A stretch of 64,000 nt of DNA, taken from contig JAQPZY010001098.1 in assembly GCA_029931535.1 (NCBI GenBank), positions 248,001-312,000 of the forward strand. Direction: 5' to 3'. The DNA comes from Margaritifera margaritifera (taxonomy: Eukaryota > Mollusca > Bivalvia > Unionida > Margaritiferidae). The notes beneath the pieces were generated by a model. It searched no databases. It had not been told where the DNA came from and saw only the letters and a list, made by a program, of their open reading frames with translations. The translations under genes and the position numbers were made by a program. Shown here one piece after another: positions 37,101-49,100 of the stretch. Position 1 is the first letter of the stretch. Each line of letters starts with the position of its first letter.

Positions 37101-40100
37101 AACCCCATCCAGGTCAAAAATTCAATCATAGACTCATCCAGATTAGTAGTGGCTCAGTAAAGTCAACTGATTTTTTCCATTAAAACAATTGGCACAAATT
37201 TATAGTCATGTAACAACCTCATATCCAGCAGGAGGAGCAGTAATTTTTTTTTTTGGCACCCTAAGTCTGAATTGGGGTACAATTTAGTGAAAATCTAAAT
37301 TCTGGGACAATAAAAAAAAATCTTAAGATTTTTCAAATCCTGTATATATTTCCAATCAAACAAAAATAAAGTAAAATTATAATTGGCCACTTTTTTTGAT
37401 GCTTTTTTCAGATCCGTGACAGTTTTATCAGTGAAAAATACAATGAACACAAAGAGAAGCCATGCAAGGACACTGCAGATGATCTCATGGATGTCATCTT
37501 ACAAGTTCAAAACAGCAGGAAAATTAACACTGGGGAAATAACTCTTCCAGACTTATTCATCTCCCTATGGTGCTTATTCCTTGCAGGTAGAGCTGATATG
37601 GTTTTCAAGTCCTGATTTGAATAACAGTTCTTCTACTGTACATGGGAAAGAAATCCTTAAATTATGCTTGTTTTTCGGAATATATTGCTTTTTTGTAAGT
37701 TAGATGGATGATAGCTTGTCAAACCTATGTGACAAAGAATTCAAGTGCATCAGTAATGATACATTTTTATCTCGGTGCTATTAAAGCACAGGGATACAGT
37801 GATACAGTCCATACACGTGTGGATGTACGTCCATATATGTATAATGTCCCTGAACTCCTAAATACACTGTTAGATGTATAAAACTTGGGTCAATGAAGAT
37901 TGTGCCAACATTTTCTGAACTTTGATTGCACCTACAGGGATTTACAAATTTTATAAAAATCAGCTTGCACAGGGAAAATATGAGCTTGCCCCAAACATAA
38001 TATTCCAACATGGATAAAACAATAAGATAAAATAAAATATGGTATATTTTAAGGAAATCGCGTTATATTTATGTTAACTTTTATTTTCTTTTTATCTTTG
38101 TTTGGCACCTTAAAACCATATGCCGATAATGAAAGTTATCAAACAATATATATGTAAATAATACCGATTAGAAAGAGTTAGAATGCAGATATAGTTTGAG
38201 TAGCAAAGGCAGATATGTACATGTACATAGATAAATGAATAAGTAAAAAAGGGTTTGGAAATAGCTCGATTTTTAAGTGTGAGAGAGAGAATAAAAGCTA
38301 GACTGTAATGTTTTATTCACAACTGAAGGATTTGTAAGCACTTATTTTATCCATTTACTTAACAAATATGATATAGTCACCTTGAAATCAGCAACATGCA
38401 TCAAAATATTTGACAATCCGACTGAGAATGATTTGAGTACTTATTTTTGTCCACTGAATTGTTTGCCAAGCAGTCAGTATGTATCGGTCTCCTGTAATTA
38501 TCACATGAACAACAGATCACAAACACAGCTTGAAGGTGTTACATTTTCGTAACATCAATCACGCTTGGAACAAAATCTTCCCTGTGGTTAAGCGTTAGAG
38601 ATCAGTGCCTTTTATTTCTAAACACAGCTGTTAAAGAAATATCACGAGTTGTATTATTAGCAATTAACCTACTCACCATAAAATCGGCGAGATGCATCAA
38701 AACAATCTTCGAAAAGCAGATTGTTTAGAATCGGCAATCTGACAAACTGCCAGAGGTTAACTTAGGACCTGGAAGTCAGTGAATCCTGGATTAAAATGTA
38801 ACTTATAAGTTAAAATATAAATATTTATTCCCTATTTGTCAAAACTTGCTTTAAATAATAAATATTCACATTATCACGTCTCCACGAGAAAATGCAAGAC
38901 TGACCCTGACGTTGATTACAAGATAGAAATATACAATAGATGAAAGAAACTGTGGCCAGTAGTGTAGAACAAGAATGCGCTTCATATAAATGCTAAATAA
39001 AGGTGCTGATATATGGACTGTGGCGAGATCACAGGGTATAAAACTTGCAGAACATAAACCATTAGGAACTGAACACCACCCCTTGTCTGTAAAATAGCTC
39101 ACACAGACCCAGACCACCGACGTTAAATAAAATTGTATGGGAGTCGGGCAGGTGGAATTGTTAATCCCTGACCTATAGGGACAGGGCTATGGGGTGGCAG
39201 AACAGGGCTAGGGAGTGGGTGGTCATTTTACATCAAGTACAAATAAGTCTGGAGTTGTATGTCTCATACATCATAAAATCATTACATGTGATCAATGACC
39301 TAAAGTGTGAACATTATTACATAAATCAGACTGGGACCCCTGGGTGATGCCCCAGCCCCCAAGTCATAACATAGAAACTATTAAGAGCCCTACCCTATAA
39401 CAATCTATAAACTTATTGGGCAGCAAAAGACAAATTTATACATGCAACTGACATTGACCTCAGGTTCATCCCTACTCACATGAACTTAGCCCTGGTGTCA
39501 CAACTTTGAAACTATTGACATAGTCAAGCCTATAATCATGCCTATATTCATATATACACTTACTAGGCATGAAATGACAAATTTAAACACATTGACTCCA
39601 GGGTTTATCCCTAACCAAAATGGACTTAGCCTCTGGGTCATAGCAAAGAAACTATTAAGATCCACACCTTATAACCCAGGGGTCAATTTCACCGCTGGCA
39701 TGCCGGCCTGTGGGTTTTGAAGAGGGCCAAGAGAAGCATAATTCAATTATGGCTACCTTTGCATGCCACTTGCTAATTGTGGTTGGCTTCAAATGTACAG
39801 CAAGTTATATCATACAAATGAATATTATTTACATAATTATAAAGAGAGTGTATATATAATTATTGTAGCACATCCAATTGATGAATAATACTGACAAGGT
39901 CTTTCTCAAAGGAATAAAATTAGGTCATGCAACCATTGTTCACTTCCAGTAATGTAGTGGGGTGGGGGGAATGACATGGATTTCTGCCATAATAGGAGGG
40001 ATTGGTGGTGAAGTCCCAAGTAGGAGGGCTCTAGAAATAAAACACTGAGCCACTCTACCCTCAACTTCACCACCAATGACCAACTCCATTTTTTTTCACA

Positions 40101-43100
40101 TGAATCCAGAAACATGTTTTTTTAAGGCCTTATGAATAACTATCATTTGAGCCAAGGCTTGCATGTCAACCCTATGATCAAAGCATTACTGCAAAATGTG
40201 TTACCTTAAATCATAAGGTTGAGTGAGTATGCCGCAGAATGAACTGTCTCAGCTTCATCATGATTCATATTAAGTATGAACAAAATCCATCGATAAGTTT
40301 TGGAAATATTTGAGCAAATGAAATTTTGTAACCAACCATACCACAAATTTTTGTATAATACTGACCTTGAACCCAAGGATAAAGGAGCAAGCAAGCGTGT
40401 TGCAGAAAAAATATTCTTAGCTTTATAATGATTCATCCCAAGTATGAACAAAATCTATCCTGGTATTTAGAAAATATAAGCAAATGAAATTATGATTCCT
40501 TCCAAGTATGAACAAAAGAGGTTTAGGAAATATAAGGAAATGAAAAGACTTTAACAAAAACCTTAATGCAAGGGACCTTTACCCCCAGGTAAAATGAGTG
40601 TGCAAGCATGTCTTGAATGAAATGTCTTAACTTCACAATGTTTCTCGCCAATTATAAAACTTCATCAAGGGACATAGGAGATATATTCAAATGACAAACT
40701 GTAACCCAAACCTTAAGAAACTGTAGACACCAATCCCAGCACAGGTGGGAAAATAACCACTATGTCTCACATTCCCACTATTATGGGCTCAGCAATAATA
40801 AAAAGTGTACCAAAAACGACAGACAATTATGATACTAAACTCACATTCTTACATATACAGTGGAAATAAAAATAATGAAAAATAAGTTCTTATTACTTAT
40901 CTGTTAACATAAAAACAGAAATCAAATTGTGTCTTTAAACAGAATTCAAATAAATTTTGGTTGCTGGTTAAAACAAACTATACTGGCCCAACAGTGAGCA
41001 TATGAATCTCAGTCAGTAGCTTTGGCCGAATATTTTGCAATATTACAGTCCTTTGAGACATGTGAAACAAAATATAGTCAAGACAAGCTACATTTGTTGT
41101 GTTTTATGTTTTAGGTACAGACACCTTCACAGATGCAATTTTGTGGATCTTCCTTTATTTGATGAAGAATCCTAAGTTGCAGGCAAAAGTGCAGAGTGAA
41201 GTGGATGATGCTATCCAAGAGGGAAATACATTTTATCCACCAAGAGCAAAGCTTCCTTATACAGGTACTGTATACAACCTTCTCTTATTGGCACATCACC
41301 ATAAATGAGATAACCATGCCTCCTCATTAACATCCAATTTTGTGTAAAACTATATAGTTTCTTTTCATTTTCGGTTGATAGTGAAAATTTCATGCAAATT
41401 TGGAGGAAAAATAATAATGTTTTTAAATACAGAATTTATACATGTTATGTAGTGCAAACTGTCTAAGTGTCTAACCATTAGGGCAGTAGACTCCTCTTAA
41501 CAAGCATGTGTCATTCATGTATATAAGAAATCACATGTTGCCTAATTGTCCAGGACAATATTGGCTTGGGTCCAACTTTAAATTATGAGATAAATTAACG
41601 AAACACTGAAAGATGTTTTAGTAACACGATAACACCATCAGATATGAATGTCATATACGCATTGTTTTATAATACAAATTTTAATGAGCCTTGCTCTGGC
41701 TGCCTCACATGGTTTTATGAGCGTTTTTATACGTACATGTAGTACAGTATTAATTAGGGTTTAAACCTTAAGAAGCCTCAATAATGTGCCAAGCAATCTA
41801 CCTGTGGGTACTGTGTACATTTATTAACAATTGCTTTTGGTTTGTTTTGTATGAGATTTTTTTTGAAAATTACATTCTCACAAGCAAAACAAAATGTCCC
41901 TACCAAAATATGGAAATGTTTGTACTAAGATATGCATTGCATTGATCGTTAAAGCAAAAAACACTAAAGTACTGAGTAAAGTCATATATTTGTCTACAAG
42001 TCAACATTGTCCAAGAGTGGGCATGGTGTAGAAATGCTCATGTGACCTTATCGGGGCATGGTTATATCCTGTTTGTAGAAGGGTCAATTTACAGCATACC
42101 ACATGGGAAGCGATCGGCGCTCATTAAAAAAAAAATTACCCTCTTTAATTATATTCCACTAACTTGCAAAAAGAGTTTTTTAAAAACTTTTTTAATTGAT
42201 TTTTCTTTTGTCTTAGTGATACTGTAGGTCTTTATTCTTCTAAATATGAATATATATTTGGCTTTGTCAATAAATATTCAGAAAAATAGTTGAGCCAACA
42301 CAAATATGAAAATATTGAAACCTAGGATATTGCTTTCAACACAAACATTATTCCCTTCCTTGAATGACCCTTTTTACTTGACTAATTGCTGAAAATATTT
42401 AAATATATTAATTTTCTAGATTTTTTAAATTAGGAACATAATTCCTATGAAACTTAAAATTAATTTCCAGTGTTGTATAGATTACTGTTGTAAAGGTAAT
42501 GAATTAAAATTGCAATTACTATAAAAAATTGTAGTAGTTGATTACAATTACAATTACTAGTACTCTGTCACACTGAAGTAATCAATTACAAATACTTTTT
42601 TTAAATCCGGGTAATTAGATTACAATTACATTACTTCTGTTCAGTCTGTCACAACTCACAGTTCTCATTGGTTAATTCACATTTTGCACTGAACAAGGTT
42701 CTTTGCACTAAGAGTTCAACATAACACATTGAAAACAATATTGTAGAACTAATTTCACAACATTTGAAAACATTCTTTCTTTTTTTACAATAGAACAGTT
42801 TCTAAAATGTATAACTAGAGCAAAACAAATTAGTAATTAGTAATTGTAATTTAAAAGTAATTAGAACTTTGCATTACTTTTCCAGAATTTGTAATCAATT
42901 ACAATTACTGATTACTTTTTTTGGCAGGAATTGATTACAATTACAATTTTATATTTCAAGTAATCAATTACTTAATTGATTACTTCAATAATTTATTACT
43001 GTACAACACTGTTAATTTCTAATTAATATTTCAGACTCTGTTGCAACTATTACAACAGTATATATCATTCCAAATGTTAATAAATGCTAAAATACTTATT

Positions 43101-46100
43101 AAAAATTTACACGTAAAAAGAGGCACAAAATACAGTAACATTTTTCACAATATAATTTGTATTTACTTTAAAAGCACTTTTATTTATATAAAAAAGGACA
43201 GTGATGCTATTTAGCCATAAGCAAATTAATGACCCATAGCTGTAATAAAATGCTTTAGAAGAATTATCTTAAATGAAACAATGCATAAGACATTTACGAG
43301 AAACATCTTTGCCAAAGTTTTCAATGGACCTGGTTGTGGCAAAAAAAACCAGCAAAAAAATTCATTCTGCAAAATCAGTGGCAACATTTTTTACTATCGC
43401 AGCCCCAATCCTGCACTATCTCTGATGTTTTTTTGGAGGGAAACATGAGAATAAAAAAATAAAAATTCAATTATGCTCAATTTGTCTTTTTTCAACACAC
43501 AGAGGCCTTTGTCCTTGAGGTTCTTAGGATTGTCACACCTGTTCATATGGGAATCCCTCACTACACAAGTGAAGATATAGAAGTGGGGCCATACAAGATC
43601 CCAAAAGGTAAATTCCAACTACAAAATATCTATGTGAAAAATACTATCAACACATTAGTACAGTGGAAACAAGAAAACTGGCCACTTATGGGAACATAAA
43701 TCTTGGCCATGATCAGGCCCGCCGACAGAAATTCCAGGTCCCTGGGCAGAGCAGTCATGGACCCCAAAACTAGTTTAATTTTTTGTATATGAAAACCTTG
43801 TACAGTTTTGCATATAAAACCTGTAGAAATCTACCATAACTTAGACTCTTGCAAGGAACAAATTTTAATATTTTCTGCAAAGATTAATTTATTTTTTATA
43901 ACTGAGCTGACGGTGGGCCCCTAGAAATCGCTGTGGGCTAGGCAATTGCCGCCATGCCCCCCCTTCCCCCCCCCCGGAGGGTCTGGCCATGATTCATACC
44001 TACCCAATATTTTCTATGAACCCAAATACCGTAAACATAACCACTAATCACATGCAACCCAAATACCATAAACACAACCACCAATCACATGCAACTGAAG
44101 ATGCTATAACTAGGAAACCTTGATGGCAAGAGTTCAGTTAGGAATCAGTGGGATTTTGAATGCAGACGATCCTAGTGTCAAAAAATAAAATAAATCTCTC
44201 TCGCAATTTACATATCAATACGGGTCTACTTGATAAGAGTTATTAAATCACAATTGTCAAGTACTTCTATTTCAAACATGCACAGATTATCTAGAATTTG
44301 TGGCATTAACACAGTTTACACTGATTGAATGCGCCATAAACAAAAATGGAATTTGCATCGCATTTTTTTTTTTGGGGGGGGGCCTAAGTTGAATCCAACT
44401 GCAAATTGCACAGACCAATGATCTGCCATAGTACAGTGTGCCAGCAGATGTCAGTTTGTCAGGAGTAATCAATAGAACAAACAACACAAACCCTGATCTA
44501 CCGGAACATTATGTGACAGCAGATCGTGGGTCTATGTTGTTTGCAGTTAGATTCAACTTATATACAGTAATACCTACACTATGGCCTGAAAAATGATTAC
44601 CATATATACTCGCGTATAAGCAGATACCAACTGCAAAATGCATAGACCCAGATCTGCCATTGCATAATGAGCTAAAACACGGTATTGGTGCTGAGAGTAG
44701 TCTCACTCACTTAAAAAATTGAAATGTTTGATAGAACATTTCAATGAAGCTCATTATATACCCTAGGGTGTCCCCTAGTCAGATCAAGTTAGATTTAGCT
44801 TGAACATGCATGCGATTTTGTTTAACCATTATTTCAATTCATTGGTATAACAACAGTTACAGACACTACACTTGGTGTATAACATGCAAGAAAAACAGCA
44901 TGAAAACTTTAAAACTTTATTTTTTTTCACAGTAACATCAGTAACAGGATATCAACATTTAAAGTAAACAACATAACTGGAAGTGGTAAACAACTTAATA
45001 ACAAAATCAAAACATCTATGACAAAGGTATCACTTAGAAAAAAAACCTAACCATGAAACTTTTGCATAACAAACATAAAAGACATAGAATAATCTTATTT
45101 AGGCATTTATCTAACACCAAGAAGAATATTTAAACAAACAAAATCATTAATACTGGCCAAAAGTATTGCAAACTTCCATAAGAGTCAGAAGTACATTGTC
45201 CATAAAATTGGTTACAGACACTACAAAACTATAGCATTTCAATACAGCTGCAGAACCATACATATCTCCATAAAATTCACTTCAAAAATAATTCAACATG
45301 AACACATTGACTAGAATTATTCATTAAATGAATGTTGATTAGTTAATAAAATGATAAAACCACATTGTAACAGGTATATGTCCAATACTTGTGTTAAAAT
45401 TATGAACTGGTAAATAGCACTTGAAAGTTTAATACTAAATAGTGTTTGTAAGAGTAAAATATTGAAGTATAATGAATGTTCAATAAATCATAGTCACTAA
45501 AGTATTGTTCAACCCAAGGTGCTGACTCAAACACAGACCCATATGTAATTGATCTTAAGGTTACAGACACTACACATTAAACCTTGACTTTATATTGTCA
45601 TTTCAAATAGAAGTGCTTATGATTTTTTTCCAGATTTGACTTGAGCTTAGACAATTCAGCTGCATTAAACTTGAAATGACCCCTTTCATTGACTATTTGT
45701 GGAGCTTTTACCCTGTACAAGATAGCATCTAGAGCCTCTTGTGAATAATCATCTTTTTCAGGCCAAACATACATGTTGCCAGACTTTCTCATGTATTTAA
45801 GTCTAACTTCGTTATGAAGAATGTCTATTACTTCTGCTAAGTATACATCTAGAGGTCCCTTCTTTGGCTTAAGTCCTACAGCAACAAATTCTCCAGGGTG
45901 GTATTTCTCTATTGGTTTCTCTGTGTTGGTTGGTGCTTTTTTGTCAACTTTGATCTTCTTTGTCACAATGTTTTGTCTTTCTGTTGACTTCCGTTTCTTA
46001 TTAGGCTTTTCGCTTGTTGCTGAGTTATGATCTTTCTGGTTACTTCCTTGTTTTCTTTTCTTGTCATTATTTTCTATTGTTGATGGATTCTTGTCTTTAA

Positions 46101-49100
46101 GTTGTTTTCCTTTCTGACTTAAATTATCTTTATTGAGTACTAACTTTCTCATTTCCCAGGCATTAACATTTTCGCTGAAGTTGCATCTCCCGTCAACCTT
46201 CATGCATTGCTCACAATAACAGCTCAGATTTCTTATGCTCAGTTCATAATCATTGCTTCCTGACTTTACAGCATGTAATTTTCTTGTACCTTGCAGTGTT
46301 TGCACATCAGTTTCTTCTCTATTTCTCTCAACATCTTTAACAAGGATGAACTCCCTTCTCGAAACTGTTTTAGCTTCATTATCTGTATTTTCCATTTTCA
46401 GTTTCTCTGTACAGAAATGATATACATCTTCTGCACAACCTATCACCTTTCTATTGCTGATTACAGCTCTGTAGCAAGCATTCTTGACTGTCGCACCGAG
46501 ACCATCGCAAACACTCTTTCCATGTGATGTTTCGAAATAATTTCGTGTTACGCATTCTCCATGCTTGGGTTCTTTTCACAGCTTCTTTCTTCTTTCTACT
46601 TAATTCAGCAGTTTTCGGACTTCTTAAATCAACACTCTTATTAACCGATATTGCCAGGGCTGCTTTTTCTTTCTTTTTCTGGCGATACCTTTTCATTTCT
46701 TCACGTTTTTTCCTTCTTAATTCTTGTTGAAGATTTGAATCGGAAAGTGATTGCTGTTTTTTTAGTAGTCTTGCATCTTTTCTTCTTTCTCTATCAACCC
46801 TTTTTAGCTCCTCATGTTTCGCCTTATTTTCCCTCTGTTTTTTTCTCCAGGCTTGTACCTTTGGCCTCGTCTTCTCCCTTCTAGCTTTAATCTTCTGTTC
46901 ATCTTCTTCTGGCTTATCTTTGCTTCCTAAAAGCAAACAACTTCATTCTCATTTTTGTTCCTCTATGTATACGGATGAAATTTAGACTTTACAAAACATA
47001 CTTGTAATGAGTACGCAATATGCTTTCATACATAAGCAAACTGGAATAACCTGTAGATTCTTAAAGAAAAGTATCTGATTGAAAAAGAAATAGCATAAAA
47101 CCTGATGATTATTCAATGTTCTAGCATTTACAATGATTGCACACTTTCCTTAATAATGTAAACAACAGTCGGGTCAATTCACATGTCTAGTAGTGTCTGT
47201 AACCATTTGACAATATCAGCAATGTATCCAATACTAAGTCTGAGCTCATTGAATTCTCATAATATTTCTGTTTGAATTTACTAGTCTAATGATATGGAAT
47301 GCAAAAATACTCAGTTTCAATTGCATATTGTAAGAAATCACTGAAAATGTTGCCTGTTATCAGAAATCTAGATGAAAGAAACTATAAATATACCAAAATA
47401 TTACAAATTGCAGACAGACAATATGTCAAAATTTAGCCTTACACATCAATACTGTAATAGGAAACATAATTTGGCTTCATTTTTTTAAAAAAAAACAGGG
47501 ATAAAGTCATAGACAGTATAAAAAGGGGATATTGGTTACAGACACTACAATTTAAGAGTGTGGTTTACCATTCAATACAAACTTACCAGAGTTGTTCCCA
47601 GAGGTTTGCTTTTGTCGTCTTCCCATGTCTTAGGGATGTACCATGGTAAAGAACAGAAAAAGTAATTAGGCAGCTTCTTCTAGGATAAGAAATTCAGGTT
47701 ACATTGTCTTGTAGTAAATTACTCAAACAGACAGTGCTGCAAGAATGATGCAATATTCAATCAAGAGAGTTATTGCATCACTTTTTTGCTCTTGGCTGCA
47801 GAGGTAAATAGATGATGCAACATTACATCACATAAGATGGAACTTTCTATTGAGAAAAACAATGTTTTAATGAAAAGTAGAACAATACTTTTATCTTTCA
47901 TTTTTATACCTGTTTGTGTAGTGTCTGTAACTTTTTTTATTGAGTTGCTGTTTTTTAATGGTACAATACAGCACCACCAATTTTGGCCAACTTGGACATC
48001 ACATGGATACACATGAGCCTTTGTAGGATTTATACTTTTCCATAATGAAACAACAAAATTATTGCCATATAAACTTGTAAAGGTTACAGACACTACAAAA
48101 TTTAGAACTGGAAAGTTTGACAAAGAACAAGCTCTCAATCGAATATCTTGGCTAGCCATGTGATTTAAATGGTTTTACTACTTATTATAATATAAAGTCG
48201 AGTTCTAGATGTCAATAAAAGTTATAATGAATGTTATTTTGTACAAAATGTTGGCATATAACAACAGATTAGTGTTTGAATTTCAGTGTTGAAACAAAAC
48301 TTCTACTGACGGTATTTTGCTTATAAAATCCATAATATTTTACCGATTTCTTTAATTCAAGAAGCAATATTTGCAGGATAGAATTCCGCATAAAACCAGA
48401 CCAATAAATGCATAATTTCAGTATGATATTTAGAGAATTCTCTATTTTATATTCAAGCTTTTTTCGAGTGAGACTACATAACGCTCAAAAATGGCCATTT
48501 TTAGAGCTTGTTTCCATGCATATCTCAACAATGGGTTACACTAACCTCTTGAAATTTTCAGGAAAGTAAGAGAGGTACAGGCCAGGCTTACCAATCTTTA
48601 AAATTGGTTCATATCTTGTTTAATTTTTCTATTTCATGCATATAACATGAAAATTCCTTTATCAGCACCAATACCGTGTTTTAGCCGTAATGCAGTTTGT
48701 AAGGCCTAATCAGTAGAACAAACAACATAGACCCTGATTTGCTGGCACATTATGCGATGGCAGATCAGGGTCTATGTTTGCAGTTGGACCCAGATTATAT
48801 GTGAGTATATATAGTAAGTTTTGTGAGGTTAAGCTCAAACCCAATGTTTTCTCCAGGATGCGCAATGTGTGAATCCCAGCTAAATTTAACGATACACACA
48901 AACCTTAAAAAAGTGCGTGAAAATCTTACATGGACAATTTTTGGTGAGCCTAACAAAACCTGTAAACTTCATTAATATTAAATACTTCAATCTGATCATG
49001 TCAGCACCTGATTCCAAGATCAACCACAAAAATTAAGCACTAACTACATGACATTTTGCAACTGAACAATGAAACGCTTTCATTGATTATCTGGTTATTA

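Larger units (their letters stand above)
37587..41114 (+). other. P450 intron 4
   Basis: 3528 bp. Contains two degenerate tandem-like regions (39330-39670 and 40140-40700) and the start of a hAT-like repeat at 39677. No reading frame with a recognisable domain. Confidence 0.7.
44671..48685 (-). mobile_element. 4.0-kb TIR DNA transposon with repeated 15-mer, internally deleted
   Basis: Perfect 24-bp terminal inverted repeats start GCTAAAACACGGTATTGG (44671-44694) and mirror at 48662-48685. A further 12-bp inverted pair (GTAGTCTCACTC 44697-44708; GAGTGAGACTAC 48466-48477) sits just inside at unequal depth. Flanks CATAATGA and CGTAATGC match 6/8, consistent with a decayed 8-bp duplication. The minus strand holds a spliced transposase gene lacking its core. 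Seven copies of GTTACAGACACTACA lie outside the transposase exons. The ends also hold hairpins (44719-44744) and a 16-bp palindrome (48487-48502). The superfamily could not be named. Confidence 0.85.
44600..48814 (+). mobile_element. Double-hairpin MITE, copy 10, split by a transposon
   Basis: TA flanks the outer ends (44598-44599 and 48815-48816). The left part (44600-44670) has CCATATATACTCGCG and the left arm of hairpin A. The right part (48686-48814) has GCAGTTTGTAAGGC, then hairpin B, and TGAGTATATATAG. The stretch between is the 4.0-kb element. About 22 bp of the MITE after the insertion point are missing. Confidence 0.8.

Noticed and set aside
44287..44706. Minus-strand frames of 65-66 residues with ICSWIQL/MHFAVGI motifs
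   Set aside because: These phrases recur wherever the double-hairpin MITE is translated; they are not genes.
45821..46884. Plus-strand frames of 68-78 residues inside the transposon
   Set aside because: They are shadows of the Lys/Arg-rich transposase on the minus strand, giving Phe/Leu/Ser-rich translations.
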